DNA of 9,553 nucleotides from Bacillota bacterium (GTDB lineage: Bacteria > Bacillota > Clostridia > Lachnospirales > Cellulosilyticaceae), in contig JAEYNQ010000296.1 of the NCBI GenBank assembly GCA_023412455.1, positions 1 to 9,553 of the forward strand. Direction: 5' to 3'. Both the position numbers and the translations under genes were made by a program. The notes beneath the pieces are model-generated. The model did no database searches, was not told where the DNA came from, and worked only from the letters and a program-made list of their open reading frames with translations. Position 1 is the first letter of the stretch. Each line of letters begins with the position of its first letter. Shown here in pieces: positions 1 to 6,339 of this stretch.

Positions 1-75
1 GTATAATATGAGGAGAAAAATGCAATATTTAAGATAGAGGAAAAAGATACCAACTGTATAGAGGGGAAGGCGCAT

Positions 76-1020
76 ATGAAATCATTGATTTCGATTATCA
101 TACCCATGTATTTTGAAGAAAAAATTGTGGAAGCTTGTTATAGTTGTTTAACCCAAGTAATGGATAGGGAGAAGGACTATGACTATGAGCTTATTTTTGT
201 AAATGATGGAAGTAAGGACCAGACACTCCCTCTTTTATTAGAGAAGGCGGAGCAGGATCAGAAAGTTAAAGTCATAAGTTTTTCTAGAAACTTTGGACAT
301 CAAGCAGCTGTATCCTGTGGCATTGACTATGCTTCGGGAGATGCCCTTGTCATTATTGATGCGGATTTACAGGACCCACCTGAGCTTATTCCAAAGATGC
401 TTGAGCTTTGGAGAGAAGGAAATGAAGTGGTTTATGGAAAACGTAAAAGGCGTAAAGGAGAAACATGGTTTAAGCTCATAACAGCTAAGCTTTTTTATCG
501 TTTATTAGGGTGGCTTACGGATGTCCGGATTCCTGTAGACACAGGGGATTTTCGCTTGATAGATCGCAAGGTAGCAGATGTGATTAAGTCTCTACCTGAA
601 CACAATCGGTTTTTAAGAGGATTAGTGGCTTGGGTGGGATTTAAACAAATACCTATAGAATATGAAAGGGAAGCGCGTTTGGCGGGAGACACCAAATACC
701 CCTTAAAGAAAATGATTCATTTTGCATTAGATGGTATTTTTTCATTTTCATCTAAGCCCTTAAGGCTTATTATTAATATTGGTATTTTTTCAGTCATTGT
801 CTCTTTAGGTGTTTTGATCTATTCATTGGTGGCTTATCTTTCCACAGGGATTTCTACTGTGAGAGGGTGGACTTCTCTTATGATCGTTGTCACTTTTTTA
901 GGAGGCGTCCAACTGGTATCTATTGGTATAGTAGGTGAATACATCGGAAGGATGTATGATGAAAGTAAAGGAAGACCTCTCTATATTGTAGATACAACAT
1001 GTAATGTGGATAAGAAATAA
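76..1020 (+). CDS. Family 2 glycosyltransferase, polyprenyl-phosphate sugar transferase type (GtrB/DPM1-like), membrane anchored
   Basis: Protein of 314 residues. Residues 5-170 form a GT-A domain: an N-terminal SIIIPMYFEE strand, FVNDGSKD at 41-48, and DADLQDPPE at 95-103, whose DAD is the metal/nucleotide-sugar binding DXD motif. RNFGHQAAV (71-79) and the DTGDFRLIDR stretch (155-164) are typical of this subgroup. Two hydrophobic segments follow at about 231-254 and 267-290, then a short basic tail. This architecture matches enzymes that move a sugar from a nucleotide donor to undecaprenyl phosphate at the inner face of the membrane, for later use in wall, teichoic acid or glycan decoration. 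The exact sugar cannot be read from the sequence. The ATG at 76 follows GAGGGGAAGG at 61-70. The gene ends at a strong hairpin and converges on the transporter, so it is not part of the pilus operon. No flippase or GtrC-type partner is visible in the window; one could lie upstream. Family confident, substrate unknown. Confidence 0.92.
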   Translation: MKSLISIIIPMYFEEKIVEACYSCLTQVMDREKDYDYELIFVNDGSKDQTLPLLLEKAEQDQKVKVISFSRNFGHQAAVSCGIDYASGDALVIIDADLQDPPELIPKMLELWREGNEVVYGKRKRRKGETWFKLITAKLFYRLLGWLTDVRIPVDTGDFRLIDRKVADVIKSLPEHNRFLRGLVAWVGFKQIPIEYEREARLAGDTKYPLKKMIHFALDGIFSFSSKPLRLIINIGIFSVIVSLGVLIYSLVAYLSTGISTVRGWTSLMIVVTFLGGVQLVSIGIVGEYIGRMYDESKGRPLYIVDTTCNVDKK

Positions 1021-1034
1021 TTTGTTCATCCATA

Positions 1035-1094
1035 AAAAGGTGTAGTTTATCTTTTAAGCACTAAGGGCTAAAAGATAAACTACACCTTTTCTAT
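1035..1094. terminator. Bidirectional intrinsic terminator between convergent genes
   Basis: A perfect inverted repeat of 22 bp: arm 1035-1056 (starts AAAAGGTGTAG) pairs with arm 1069-1090 (ends CTACACCTTTT), around a 12-nt loop that can close two more G-C pairs. The outer bases are AAAA on one side and TTTT on the other, so a T-run follows the stem on both strands. It starts 14 bases after the glycosyltransferase stop and lies about 80 bases beyond the transporter stop. It is well placed to end both convergent transcripts. The stem is AT-rich, but its length and lack of mismatches make the call good. Confidence 0.85.
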
Positions 1095-1172
1095 AGTTAT
1101 AGAAAGTGTATCTTTTTACTTTCCTAAATTATGGGGAGAAGAGAGGGGGTTCCCCTCTGGTCTATTCTTTGA

Positions 1173-3011
1173 CTAGGGCATCTCTACAGGCTTTCCTACA
1201 AAACGAACAATCAAGAAAGTCAATAAGATAGATAACGGTAAAACCATAATAATAGGCAACCCTAATCCAAGAGGAATATAGCCTCCTATAATAGCAATGG
1301 CACCTACTACTATAGCATAGGGGAGCTGGGTTCTAACGTGGTCTAAATGGTCAGATGCCGCTCCCATAGAAGATAGAATGGTTGTATCTGAAATAGGTGA
1401 GCAGTGGTCACCTAAAATAGCACCTGATAATACAGCACTGATGCTATAAAGAATAAGCATATAGTCCCCACCACCTACGGTGTGGGCAATAGGAATAGCA
1501 AGAGGCATTAAGATTCCCATGGTTCCATAGCTTGTTCCTGTGGCAAAAGAAATAACACAAGAAAAGATAAAAATAAGTGAAGGAAGTAGAAAACTAGGAA
1601 TAGCCTTAGCTAAAAAGTGAGATAAAAAGTAAGCAGTACCTAATTCTTTAATAACTCCAGCTAAAGACCAAGCCAAAATCAAAATAACACCTGTTATTAA
1701 AAGGGACTTCATCCCATTTACCCAAATATCTAAAGCCTCTTTAATAGACCAAACTTTTTGGAAGAAGCCCATTAAAACAGTTAGGATAGAAGCAATAAGA
1801 GCAGCTTGAAAGAGCACAATAGCGGCATCAGAGGCCCCAAAAGCTTCACGAATAGCTGTAAAGGAAAAGGGGTTAGAAGTCATGAGGCGAATAAGGCTTT
1901 CGTCACTACCAGCAAGTAAAGCGGCTCGTCCATTAGTATAAAATAGAATGAGGGCACTAGCTATGAGTACACCTATAGGAATAATGGCATTCCAAACAGA
2001 AAGGGTGACATTTTCTATAGGATTCATATCCTCCATATCATCACCAGCAAGGGGCGTAGCACCATCTGCAATAAGCTTACCTGTTAAACGTGCACGACGT
2101 TCAGCATGGTACATAGGTCCAAAATCTCTGGCGAGGAAAATAATAAATAAAATGAATAGTAGCATTAAAATATTATAAAAACGGTATGGAATGGTTTCTA
2201 AGAAAATATTAAAAGGTGAAACCGCTTGACCAATTTGACCAAAACCATCTCGGATGACGCTAAGTTCATAACCAATCCAGGTGGAAACAAACATAATACC
2301 AGCTACAGGAGCAGCTGTTCCGTCAATAATAAAGCTTAGTTTTTCACTTGAGACACGTTGAGCACCTGTAACAGGACGCATAATAGGGCCAACAATTAGT
2401 GAGTTAGCATAATCATCAAAGAAAATAAAGAGGCCAAGAAGCCACGTAAAAAACTGAGAACTTTTAGCAGATTTTGCTCGTTTGGAGAGGGCGTTTGCTA
2501 CAGCTTTAGCACCACCTAATTTGGAAATGAGTGCAATAAGTCCACCTATGGTTAAAACTTGCAGAACAATTCCAGCATTCCAAGGGTCTGCCAGTGAAGA
2601 AAGTGCTACATATGTAAACTTTTCAAAGGTGCCATAAGTAGCTCTAAGTAGATTGGTAGCTTGTAAGGATAGCATAAAGGCACCTGTTAAAATACCTATA
2701 AATAAGGAAATGATAACATTTTTCGTTAGAAAGGCCAGTGCAATAGCTACAATAGGGGGGATAAGGGTTAAAATACCAAAAGAGTTGGCATTAGCATGCT
2801 GAATAGTTTCTAAGGAAGGGGTGGATGGCTCTTCTTGTCCCCCCTCATTCACCTCAGCTTCAGCGAGAAGTAAAGATTGATTCTCAGAAGACATGCTTTC
2901 ACTTGCTAGAGTGGGAACTAACTGAACTGTAGAAGATCCAAAACTAGGGAAAGAAAAAGTTAAAAGAAAGGTTAGAAAAAGAGTAAAGTAATAAAACGTT
3001 CGCTTATGCAT
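1173..3011 (-). CDS. lysW: NhaC-family transporter under an L-box riboswitch; predicted lysine transporter (LysW type)
   Basis: Protein of 612 residues from the ATG at 3011; a longer frame opens at 3068, but it would begin inside the riboswitch expression platform without a ribosome site, while 3011 has AGGAGG at 3020-3025 with an 8-nt spacer. Order of parts: a signal-peptide-like hydrophobic stretch (5-24), a polar acidic linker (about 30-77), then a polytopic NhaC domain. Family signatures are FFDDYANSLIVG (197-208), MRPVT (211-215), ATGTSYGTMGILMP (490-503) and GDHCSPISDTT (534-544). NhaC-superfamily members include sodium/proton antiporters, malate-lactate antiporters and, by comparative genomics of L-box regulons, lysine transporters named LysW. 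The lysine riboswitch in the leader is the main evidence for lysine as substrate, probably with sodium or proton coupling; this is inference from regulation and not from binding residues. The gene stands alone and ends near the shared terminator. NhaC fold very confident, lysine substrate fairly so. Confidence 0.9.
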   Translation of the reverse strand: MHKRTFYYFTLFLTFLLTFSFPSFGSSTVQLVPTLASESMSSENQSLLLAEAEVNEGGQEEPSTPSLETIQHANANSFGILTLIPPIVAIALAFLTKNVIISLFIGILTGAFMLSLQATNLLRATYGTFEKFTYVALSSLADPWNAGIVLQVLTIGGLIALISKLGGAKAVANALSKRAKSAKSSQFFTWLLGLFIFFDDYANSLIVGPIMRPVTGAQRVSSEKLSFIIDGTAAPVAGIMFVSTWIGYELSVIRDGFGQIGQAVSPFNIFLETIPYRFYNILMLLFILFIIFLARDFGPMYHAERRARLTGKLIADGATPLAGDDMEDMNPIENVTLSVWNAIIPIGVLIASALILFYTNGRAALLAGSDESLIRLMTSNPFSFTAIREAFGASDAAIVLFQAALIASILTVLMGFFQKVWSIKEALDIWVNGMKSLLITGVILILAWSLAGVIKELGTAYFLSHFLAKAIPSFLLPSLIFIFSCVISFATGTSYGTMGILMPLAIPIAHTVGGGDYMLILYSISAVLSGAILGDHCSPISDTTILSSMGAASDHLDHVRTQLPYAIVVGAIAIIGGYIPLGLGLPIIMVLPLSILLTFLIVRFVGKPVEMP

Positions 3012-3017
3012 AAAAAA

Positions 3018-3091
3018 ATCCTCCTTGTTAAAAGAATATGTTTGTACCAGGTAAAACCTGTCAATCATTGCTTATGTAGAACAAAAAGGAT
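3018..3091 (-). promoter_or_regulatory. Translational expression platform of the lysine riboswitch (Shine-Dalgarno sequestor)
   Basis: On the minus strand, ATCCTTTTTGTT (3091-3080) can pair along its full length with AACAAGGAGGAT (3029-3018): 12 consecutive pairs, two of them G-U, covering the whole AGGAGG ribosome site of the transporter. Between the arms sits a small hairpin CAGGT-TTT-ACCTG (3060-3048). No hairpin followed by a T-run lies between the aptamer and the start codon. Control by blocking translation therefore fits better than control by termination. A weaker competing hairpin may form upstream, between the GGTAT..AACA part after aptamer helix P1 and TGTTATATCC (3098-3089); it would free the ribosome site when lysine is low. 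The sequestor pairing is seen directly; the switching is inferred. Confidence 0.72.
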
Positions 3092-3116
3092 ATAACAGTC
3101 TTGTTAATAGATACCT

Positions 3117-3281
3117 GATAGCTCTCCATGCAAGAATTTGCATGACAGTACTAAACATATTCTGCTTAGTCCCAACACAAATTATTCAAGTAATAAAGTG
3201 TGTTTCGGCAAATCTTCCTTTTGCTATATTTCATCGTACTTAGCTCCATATAGTTACTTTTAAGATTTGCACCTCTACCCT
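3117..3281 (-). promoter_or_regulatory. Lysine riboswitch (L-box) aptamer
   Basis: Read on the minus strand, the conserved L-box blocks occur in order: AGGGTAGAGGTGC at the 5' side, GCCGAAACA in the middle, GGGACTAAGC, then ACTGTC and GGAGAGCTATC at the 3' side. All five helices can be drawn: P1 GGTAG/CTATC (3279-3275 with 3121-3117, one G-U); P2 GCAAATCTT/AAGATTTGC (3270-3262 with 3216-3208); P3 AACACA/TGTGTT (3204-3199 with 3179-3174) plus an inner TTATT/AATAA; P4 ACTAAGC/GTTTAGT (3170-3164 with 3156-3150); P5 CATGCAA/TTGCATG (3144-3138 with 3133-3127) closed by a 4-base loop. This is the class that binds lysine and lowers expression of lysine synthesis and uptake genes. It controls the NhaC-family transporter directly downstream. 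Edges are accurate to a few bases. Confidence 0.93.
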
Positions 3282-3321
3282 GATCATTCGTAATAATTAA
3301 TGACATTCCGTAATAATTTAA
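3281..3321. repeat. Imperfect tandem repeat of about 20 bp spanning the expected start of the riboswitch transcript
   Basis: Two adjacent units, TGATCATTCGTAATAATTAA (3281-3300) and a 21-base copy at 3301-3321 that begins TGACATTCCGTAATAATT. The core CGTAATAATT is identical in both (3289-3298 and 3309-3318), with starts exactly 20 bases apart, about two helical turns. The left-hand unit overlaps the 5' edge of the aptamer and the right-hand one overlaps the -10 box. It could be a pair of protein binding sites or chance similarity in AT-rich DNA. Confidence 0.4.
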
Positions 3322-3343
3322 CATAAATTCCTATAAACGTCAA
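3315..3343 (-). promoter_or_regulatory. Sigma-A type promoter for the riboswitch-transporter transcript
   Basis: On the minus strand, TTGACG (3343-3338) and TAAATT (3320-3315) are separated by exactly 17 bases. The -35 box matches the consensus at five of six positions and the -10 box at four. The expected start of transcription, near 3308, lies about 27 bases before the first L-box base, as usual for riboswitch leaders. Confidence 0.68.
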
Positions 3344-3422
3344 ATTTATGTCCAAAGAAAGGTGGAAAAAGTTGATATAATAAATTTTATGCCAAAAAAA
3401 TACACAAAAAATAGGAGAAGAT

Positions 3423-3449
3423 TTTAATAATATTCATTGAATTATTAAA
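3423..3449. repeat. Inverted repeat overlapping the pilus operon promoter, possible operator
   Basis: TTTAATAAT (3423-3431) and ATTATTAAA (3441-3449) form a perfect 9-bp inverted repeat with a 9-base spacer. The right arm starts inside the proposed -35 box (3437-3442) of the pilus operon promoter. Spaced dyads of this form can bind dimeric repressors or activators. The arms contain only A and T, so chance symmetry is a real alternative. Confidence 0.35.
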
Positions 3450-3466
3450 CAATTACATAGTATAAT
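3437..3466 (+). promoter_or_regulatory. Likely sigma-A promoter of the type IV pilus operon
   Basis: TTGAAT (3437-3442) and a perfect TATAAT (3461-3466) are 18 bases apart. Transcription would start near 3473 and leave a leader of about 74 bases before pilB. That leader has no T-run hairpin and no recognisable c-di-GMP riboswitch. A second, weaker pair, TTGACT (3493-3498) and TTAACG (3516-3521) with 17 bases between, lies closer to the gene. The rest of the AT-rich stretch between the two divergent promoters (about 3344-3422) holds nothing else I can name. Confidence 0.6.
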
Positions 3467-3546
3467 GAAAATACATTTAATTCAAAAAATATTTGACTGT
3501 TTAGTGTATGTAAATTTAACGAATGAAAGGTTTATTGGGAGTACAT

Positions 3547-5232
3547 ATGAAAAAAATAGAGCGTAAGAAGTTGGGAGATTTACTATATGAGACAGGAATG
3601 ATATCGAAAGAACAATTAGATTGGATCATAAAAGAGCAGAAACGAACAGGAAAGAGAATAGGTGAAGTCATTACTGAGTCAGGTATGCTGAGTGAAAAGG
3701 ACTTGATGGGTGCTTTGGAATTCCAATTAGGTATTCCTCATATGGATTTGGAGAAATATACCATCGATTATGCTATTGCTTCTAAGGTACCAGAAAGTAT
3801 TGCAAGGCGTTATTCTGTTGTAGCAGTAGGGTATGACGGAGATAAGTTAAAGGTAGCTATGAAAGATCCTTTAGACATGTTTGCCTTAGATGATTTAAAG
3901 ATTTCTACCAGGATGGAAATAGTCCCTATTTTAGCATCAGGCACGGAGATTAATAATTTACTTAATCAAATATATGCCTCCAATAAAACACAAAATATCG
4001 TATTTGAATTAGAAAGGCAGTTACAAGAGGATAGTCAGAAACAGATTGAGGAAGAGGAAGTTGAGGATAACAGTGAGAATGCGCCTATGGTGCAACTGGT
4101 TAATAATATTTTTCAGCGTTCTATTTTAAAAGGGGCCTCTGATATTCATATTGAGCCTTTTGAAAATTATGTCCGTGTCCGTTATCGTATAGATGGGCAA
4201 CTTCAAGAGCTCACCCGGGCCAAAAAAGAAACCTTAAATGGTATCACTGCCCGTATTAAAATACTTTCAGGCTTAGATATTGCGGAGCGCCGTTTGCCCC
4301 AAGATGGGCGTATGTCTAAAACGGTGGAGGGGCAACAAGTGGATTGTAGGGTAAGTATACTGCCTACCATTTATGGTGAGAAGACAGTTATTCGTCTGAT
4401 GTACCGAACAGGTCGTACATTTACGCTAGATGAGCTAGGTTTTTATCCAGATGATTTGGAAAAAATAAAAAATATGCTAAAAAATCCCCATGGAATCATA
4501 TTGGCGACAGGGCCTACAGGAAGTGGAAAATCTACCACATTAGTAGCAGCATTAAAGCTTCTCAATCAAAGCAACGTGAATATTATTACGGCAGAAGATC
4601 CTGTAGAGAATATGGTTGAAGGGGTTAATCAAGTGTCCATTAATAGTAAAATTGGATTGACCTTTGCCAGTTGTTTAAGATCTATTTTAAGGCAGGACCC
4701 GGATATTGTTATGGTGGGAGAGATGCGAGACAGTGAAACCAGTAGTATTGCTATACGTGCGGCTATTACAGGGCATCTCGTATTAAGTACCTTGCATACC
4801 AATGATGCAGCTAGCAGTATCACCCGACTGATTGATATGGGGGCAGAGCCTTATATGGTGGGGGCCGCTTTAAAAGGTATTATTTCGCAACGTTTAGTAC
4901 GCCGTCTTTGCCCAAACTGTAAACAAGAGTACACAGTCACTTCAACAGATGAACTCATCTATAAAGTACCGCAGGGGACCAGTGTTTATACCACAAGGGG
5001 CTGTAGTATGTGTCACTATACAGGCTACAAAGGACGTATAGCTGTTCATGAAGTGATGGTTGTGGATAATGTGCTACAAGAGATTATTGCAGCCAATCAG
5101 TTATCAGGAGAAGAACTTAAAGCCGAGTGTATTAAGAGGGGAATGCGCACCTTAGGTGAAAATGCCTATTACAATGTACTACAAGGAAAAACCACCTTGC
5201 AAGAGATGCTACGTATAGCTTATGAACAGTAG
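3547..5232 (+). CDS. pilB: PilB, type IV pilus assembly (extension) ATPase with MshEN domain
   Basis: Protein of 561 residues. An upstream in-frame ATG at 3523 has no ribosome site, whereas 3547 follows GGGAG at 3537-3541; starting there also gives the usual MKK..KKLGDLL beginning. Residues 8-60 hold two MshEN repeats: KLGDLLYETGMIS...Q31 and RIGEVITESGMLS...Q60. The family version (RLGxxL..G.I....L...L..Q, twice) binds c-di-GMP; the first repeat here has Lys for the leading Arg. An acidic linker (about 160-178) leads to the N2 domain, then the RecA-like core: Walker A GPTGSGKST (322-330), Asp box AEDP (349-352), Walker B DPDIVMVGE (384-392) and His box TGHLVLSTLHT (408-418). Four cysteines, C455, C458, C486 and C489, form the zinc site typical of PilB/GspE and absent from PilT. 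The hexamer works at the cytoplasmic face and powers pilin insertion through PilC. First gene of the operon; pilT follows after 14 bases. Confidence 0.96.
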   Translation: MKKIERKKLGDLLYETGMISKEQLDWIIKEQKRTGKRIGEVITESGMLSEKDLMGALEFQLGIPHMDLEKYTIDYAIASKVPESIARRYSVVAVGYDGDKLKVAMKDPLDMFALDDLKISTRMEIVPILASGTEINNLLNQIYASNKTQNIVFELERQLQEDSQKQIEEEEVEDNSENAPMVQLVNNIFQRSILKGASDIHIEPFENYVRVRYRIDGQLQELTRAKKETLNGITARIKILSGLDIAERRLPQDGRMSKTVEGQQVDCRVSILPTIYGEKTVIRLMYRTGRTFTLDELGFYPDDLEKIKNMLKNPHGIILATGPTGSGKSTTLVAALKLLNQSNVNIITAEDPVENMVEGVNQVSINSKIGLTFASCLRSILRQDPDIVMVGEMRDSETSSIAIRAAITGHLVLSTLHTNDAASSITRLIDMGAEPYMVGAALKGIISQRLVRRLCPNCKQEYTVTSTDELIYKVPQGTSVYTTRGCSMCHYTGYKGRIAVHEVMVVDNVLQEIIAANQLSGEELKAECIKRGMRTLGENAYYNVLQGKTTLQEMLRIAYEQ

Positions 5233-5246
5233 AATGAGGGATAATA

Positions 5247-6314
5247 ATGGATATTGTTAAATTATTAGAAATGGTGCATGAAAAAAAAGCTTCAGATTTA
5301 CATATTACAACGGGTATTCCACCCATGGTGAGGGTTAATGGAAGCTTACTGCCCTTAGACCTTCCAGCTTTAGGGCCTATGGATTCCAAAGAGATTGTAG
5401 AACAGCTTGTGAGTAAAGACAAAATAATCTATGAAAGGTTTATGGAAAAAGGTGAAGCGGACTTTTCTTACGCCATACCACAAATTGGCCGTTATCGTGT
5501 CAATGTATTTAAACAAAGAGGAACCTATGCGGCTGCTCTTCGTGCAGTAGGTATTCATATCCCTACCATGGAGGAGCTAGGTTTACCTAGCCACATACTA
5601 AAAACTTTAGCAGATAATACAAGGGGGCTCGTCTTGGTAACGGGGCCTACAGGTAGTGGTAAATCCACCACCCTAGCTACCATGATAAATTACATTAATG
5701 AGTATAAGAGATGCCATATTTTGACCTTAGAGGACCCTATTGAGTATTTACATAAACACAAAAGTAGTATAGTCAATCAAAGAGAGATTGGCATTGACAG
5801 TAAGAGTTATGGAGAGGCCTTACGGGCAGCCTTGCGAGAAGATCCAGATGTTATTCTTGTAGGGGAGATGCGGGATCAAGAAACGATTGCTACAGCCATT
5901 ACAGCTGCAGAAACAGGGCATCTTGTGTTAAGTACCTTGCATACCATAGGTGCCCCACAAACCATTGACCGTATTATAGATGTCTTTCCCCCTCATCAAC
6001 AACAACAGATTAAAGTGCAACTGGCCAATATATTAAAAGGTGTTATTTCCCAGCAGCTTTTGCCACGTAGTGATGTGAAAGGGCGATGTATTGCTCTAGA
6101 AATCATGACAAGTAATCCAGCTATTACCAACTTAATACGGGAGGGAAAAACCCATCAGATTTATTCCCAAATTCAAACAGGAGGCCTAAATGGTATGGTA
6201 GCCATGGACAGCTCCATTGCTAAGCTGTATAGAGAAGGGAAGATTAGTCTGGAAACGGCCAATCAGCATGCGCAAATAAAGGATGAACTTAAACGTCTTT
6301 TAGAACGACGTTAA
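5247..6314 (+). CDS. pilT: PilT, type IV pilus retraction ATPase
   Basis: Protein of 355 residues, the usual PilT length. It starts at ATG 5247 after GAGGG (5236-5240), 14 bases behind pilB. The N-terminal PAS-like domain begins with the PilT signature KKASDLHITTGIPPMVRVNG (13-32). The core carries Walker A GPTGSGKST (133-141), Asp box LEDP (161-164), Walker B DPDVILVGE (199-207) and His box TGHLVLSTLHT (223-233), then the PilT-specific TIDRIIDVFPPHQQ (239-252) and the C-terminal REGKTHQIYSQIQTG (298-312). There is no tetracysteine zinc site, which separates it from PilB. The conserved AIRNLIRE motif reads AITNLIRE (292-299), with Thr for Arg. PilT hexamers use ATP to pull pilin subunits back into the membrane, giving twitching. 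Its place between pilB and pilC makes it part of this pilus machine. Assignment is secure; full retraction activity is likely but the motif change deserves notice. Confidence 0.96.
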   Translation: MDIVKLLEMVHEKKASDLHITTGIPPMVRVNGSLLPLDLPALGPMDSKEIVEQLVSKDKIIYERFMEKGEADFSYAIPQIGRYRVNVFKQRGTYAAALRAVGIHIPTMEELGLPSHILKTLADNTRGLVLVTGPTGSGKSTTLATMINYINEYKRCHILTLEDPIEYLHKHKSSIVNQREIGIDSKSYGEALRAALREDPDVILVGEMRDQETIATAITAAETGHLVLSTLHTIGAPQTIDRIIDVFPPHQQQQIKVQLANILKGVISQQLLPRSDVKGRCIALEIMTSNPAITNLIREGKTHQIYSQIQTGGLNGMVAMDSSIAKLYREGKISLETANQHAQIKDELKRLLERR

Positions 6315-6339
6315 TAAAAAGAAGAAGGGGGAGGTTAGT

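Noticed and set aside
2..37. Open frame ending at TAG 35-37 (reads YNMRRKMQYLR), possibly the 3' end of an upstream gene, or a mini-ORF from ATG 20 behind AGGAG.
   Set aside because: Only about 12 codons are visible. It cannot be told apart from chance, and neither protein family nor start can be judged.
1142..1158. 7-bp GC-rich hairpin AGAGGGG/CCCCTCT just after the transporter stop codon.
   Set aside because: No T-run follows on either strand. It may pause or shield the mRNA end, but the 1035-1090 repeat is the better terminator.
3012..3068. Longer transporter start at 3068, adding 19 residues.
   Set aside because: The added codons lie in the riboswitch expression platform and have no ribosome site; ATG 3011 has AGGAGG at the right distance.
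3127..3144. Inverted repeat CATGCAA/TTGCATG as a protein operator.
   Set aside because: It is fully explained as helix P5 of the lysine riboswitch.
3389..3427. Small basic ORF of 12 codons (starts MPKKYTKNRRR) in the divergent spacer.
   Set aside because: No ribosome site before it, and its composition is what AT/A-rich DNA gives by chance.
3467..3546. c-di-GMP riboswitch in the pilus operon leader, as in some clostridial pilin genes.
   Set aside because: The leader is only about 75 AT-rich bases with none of the conserved GEMM blocks or helices.
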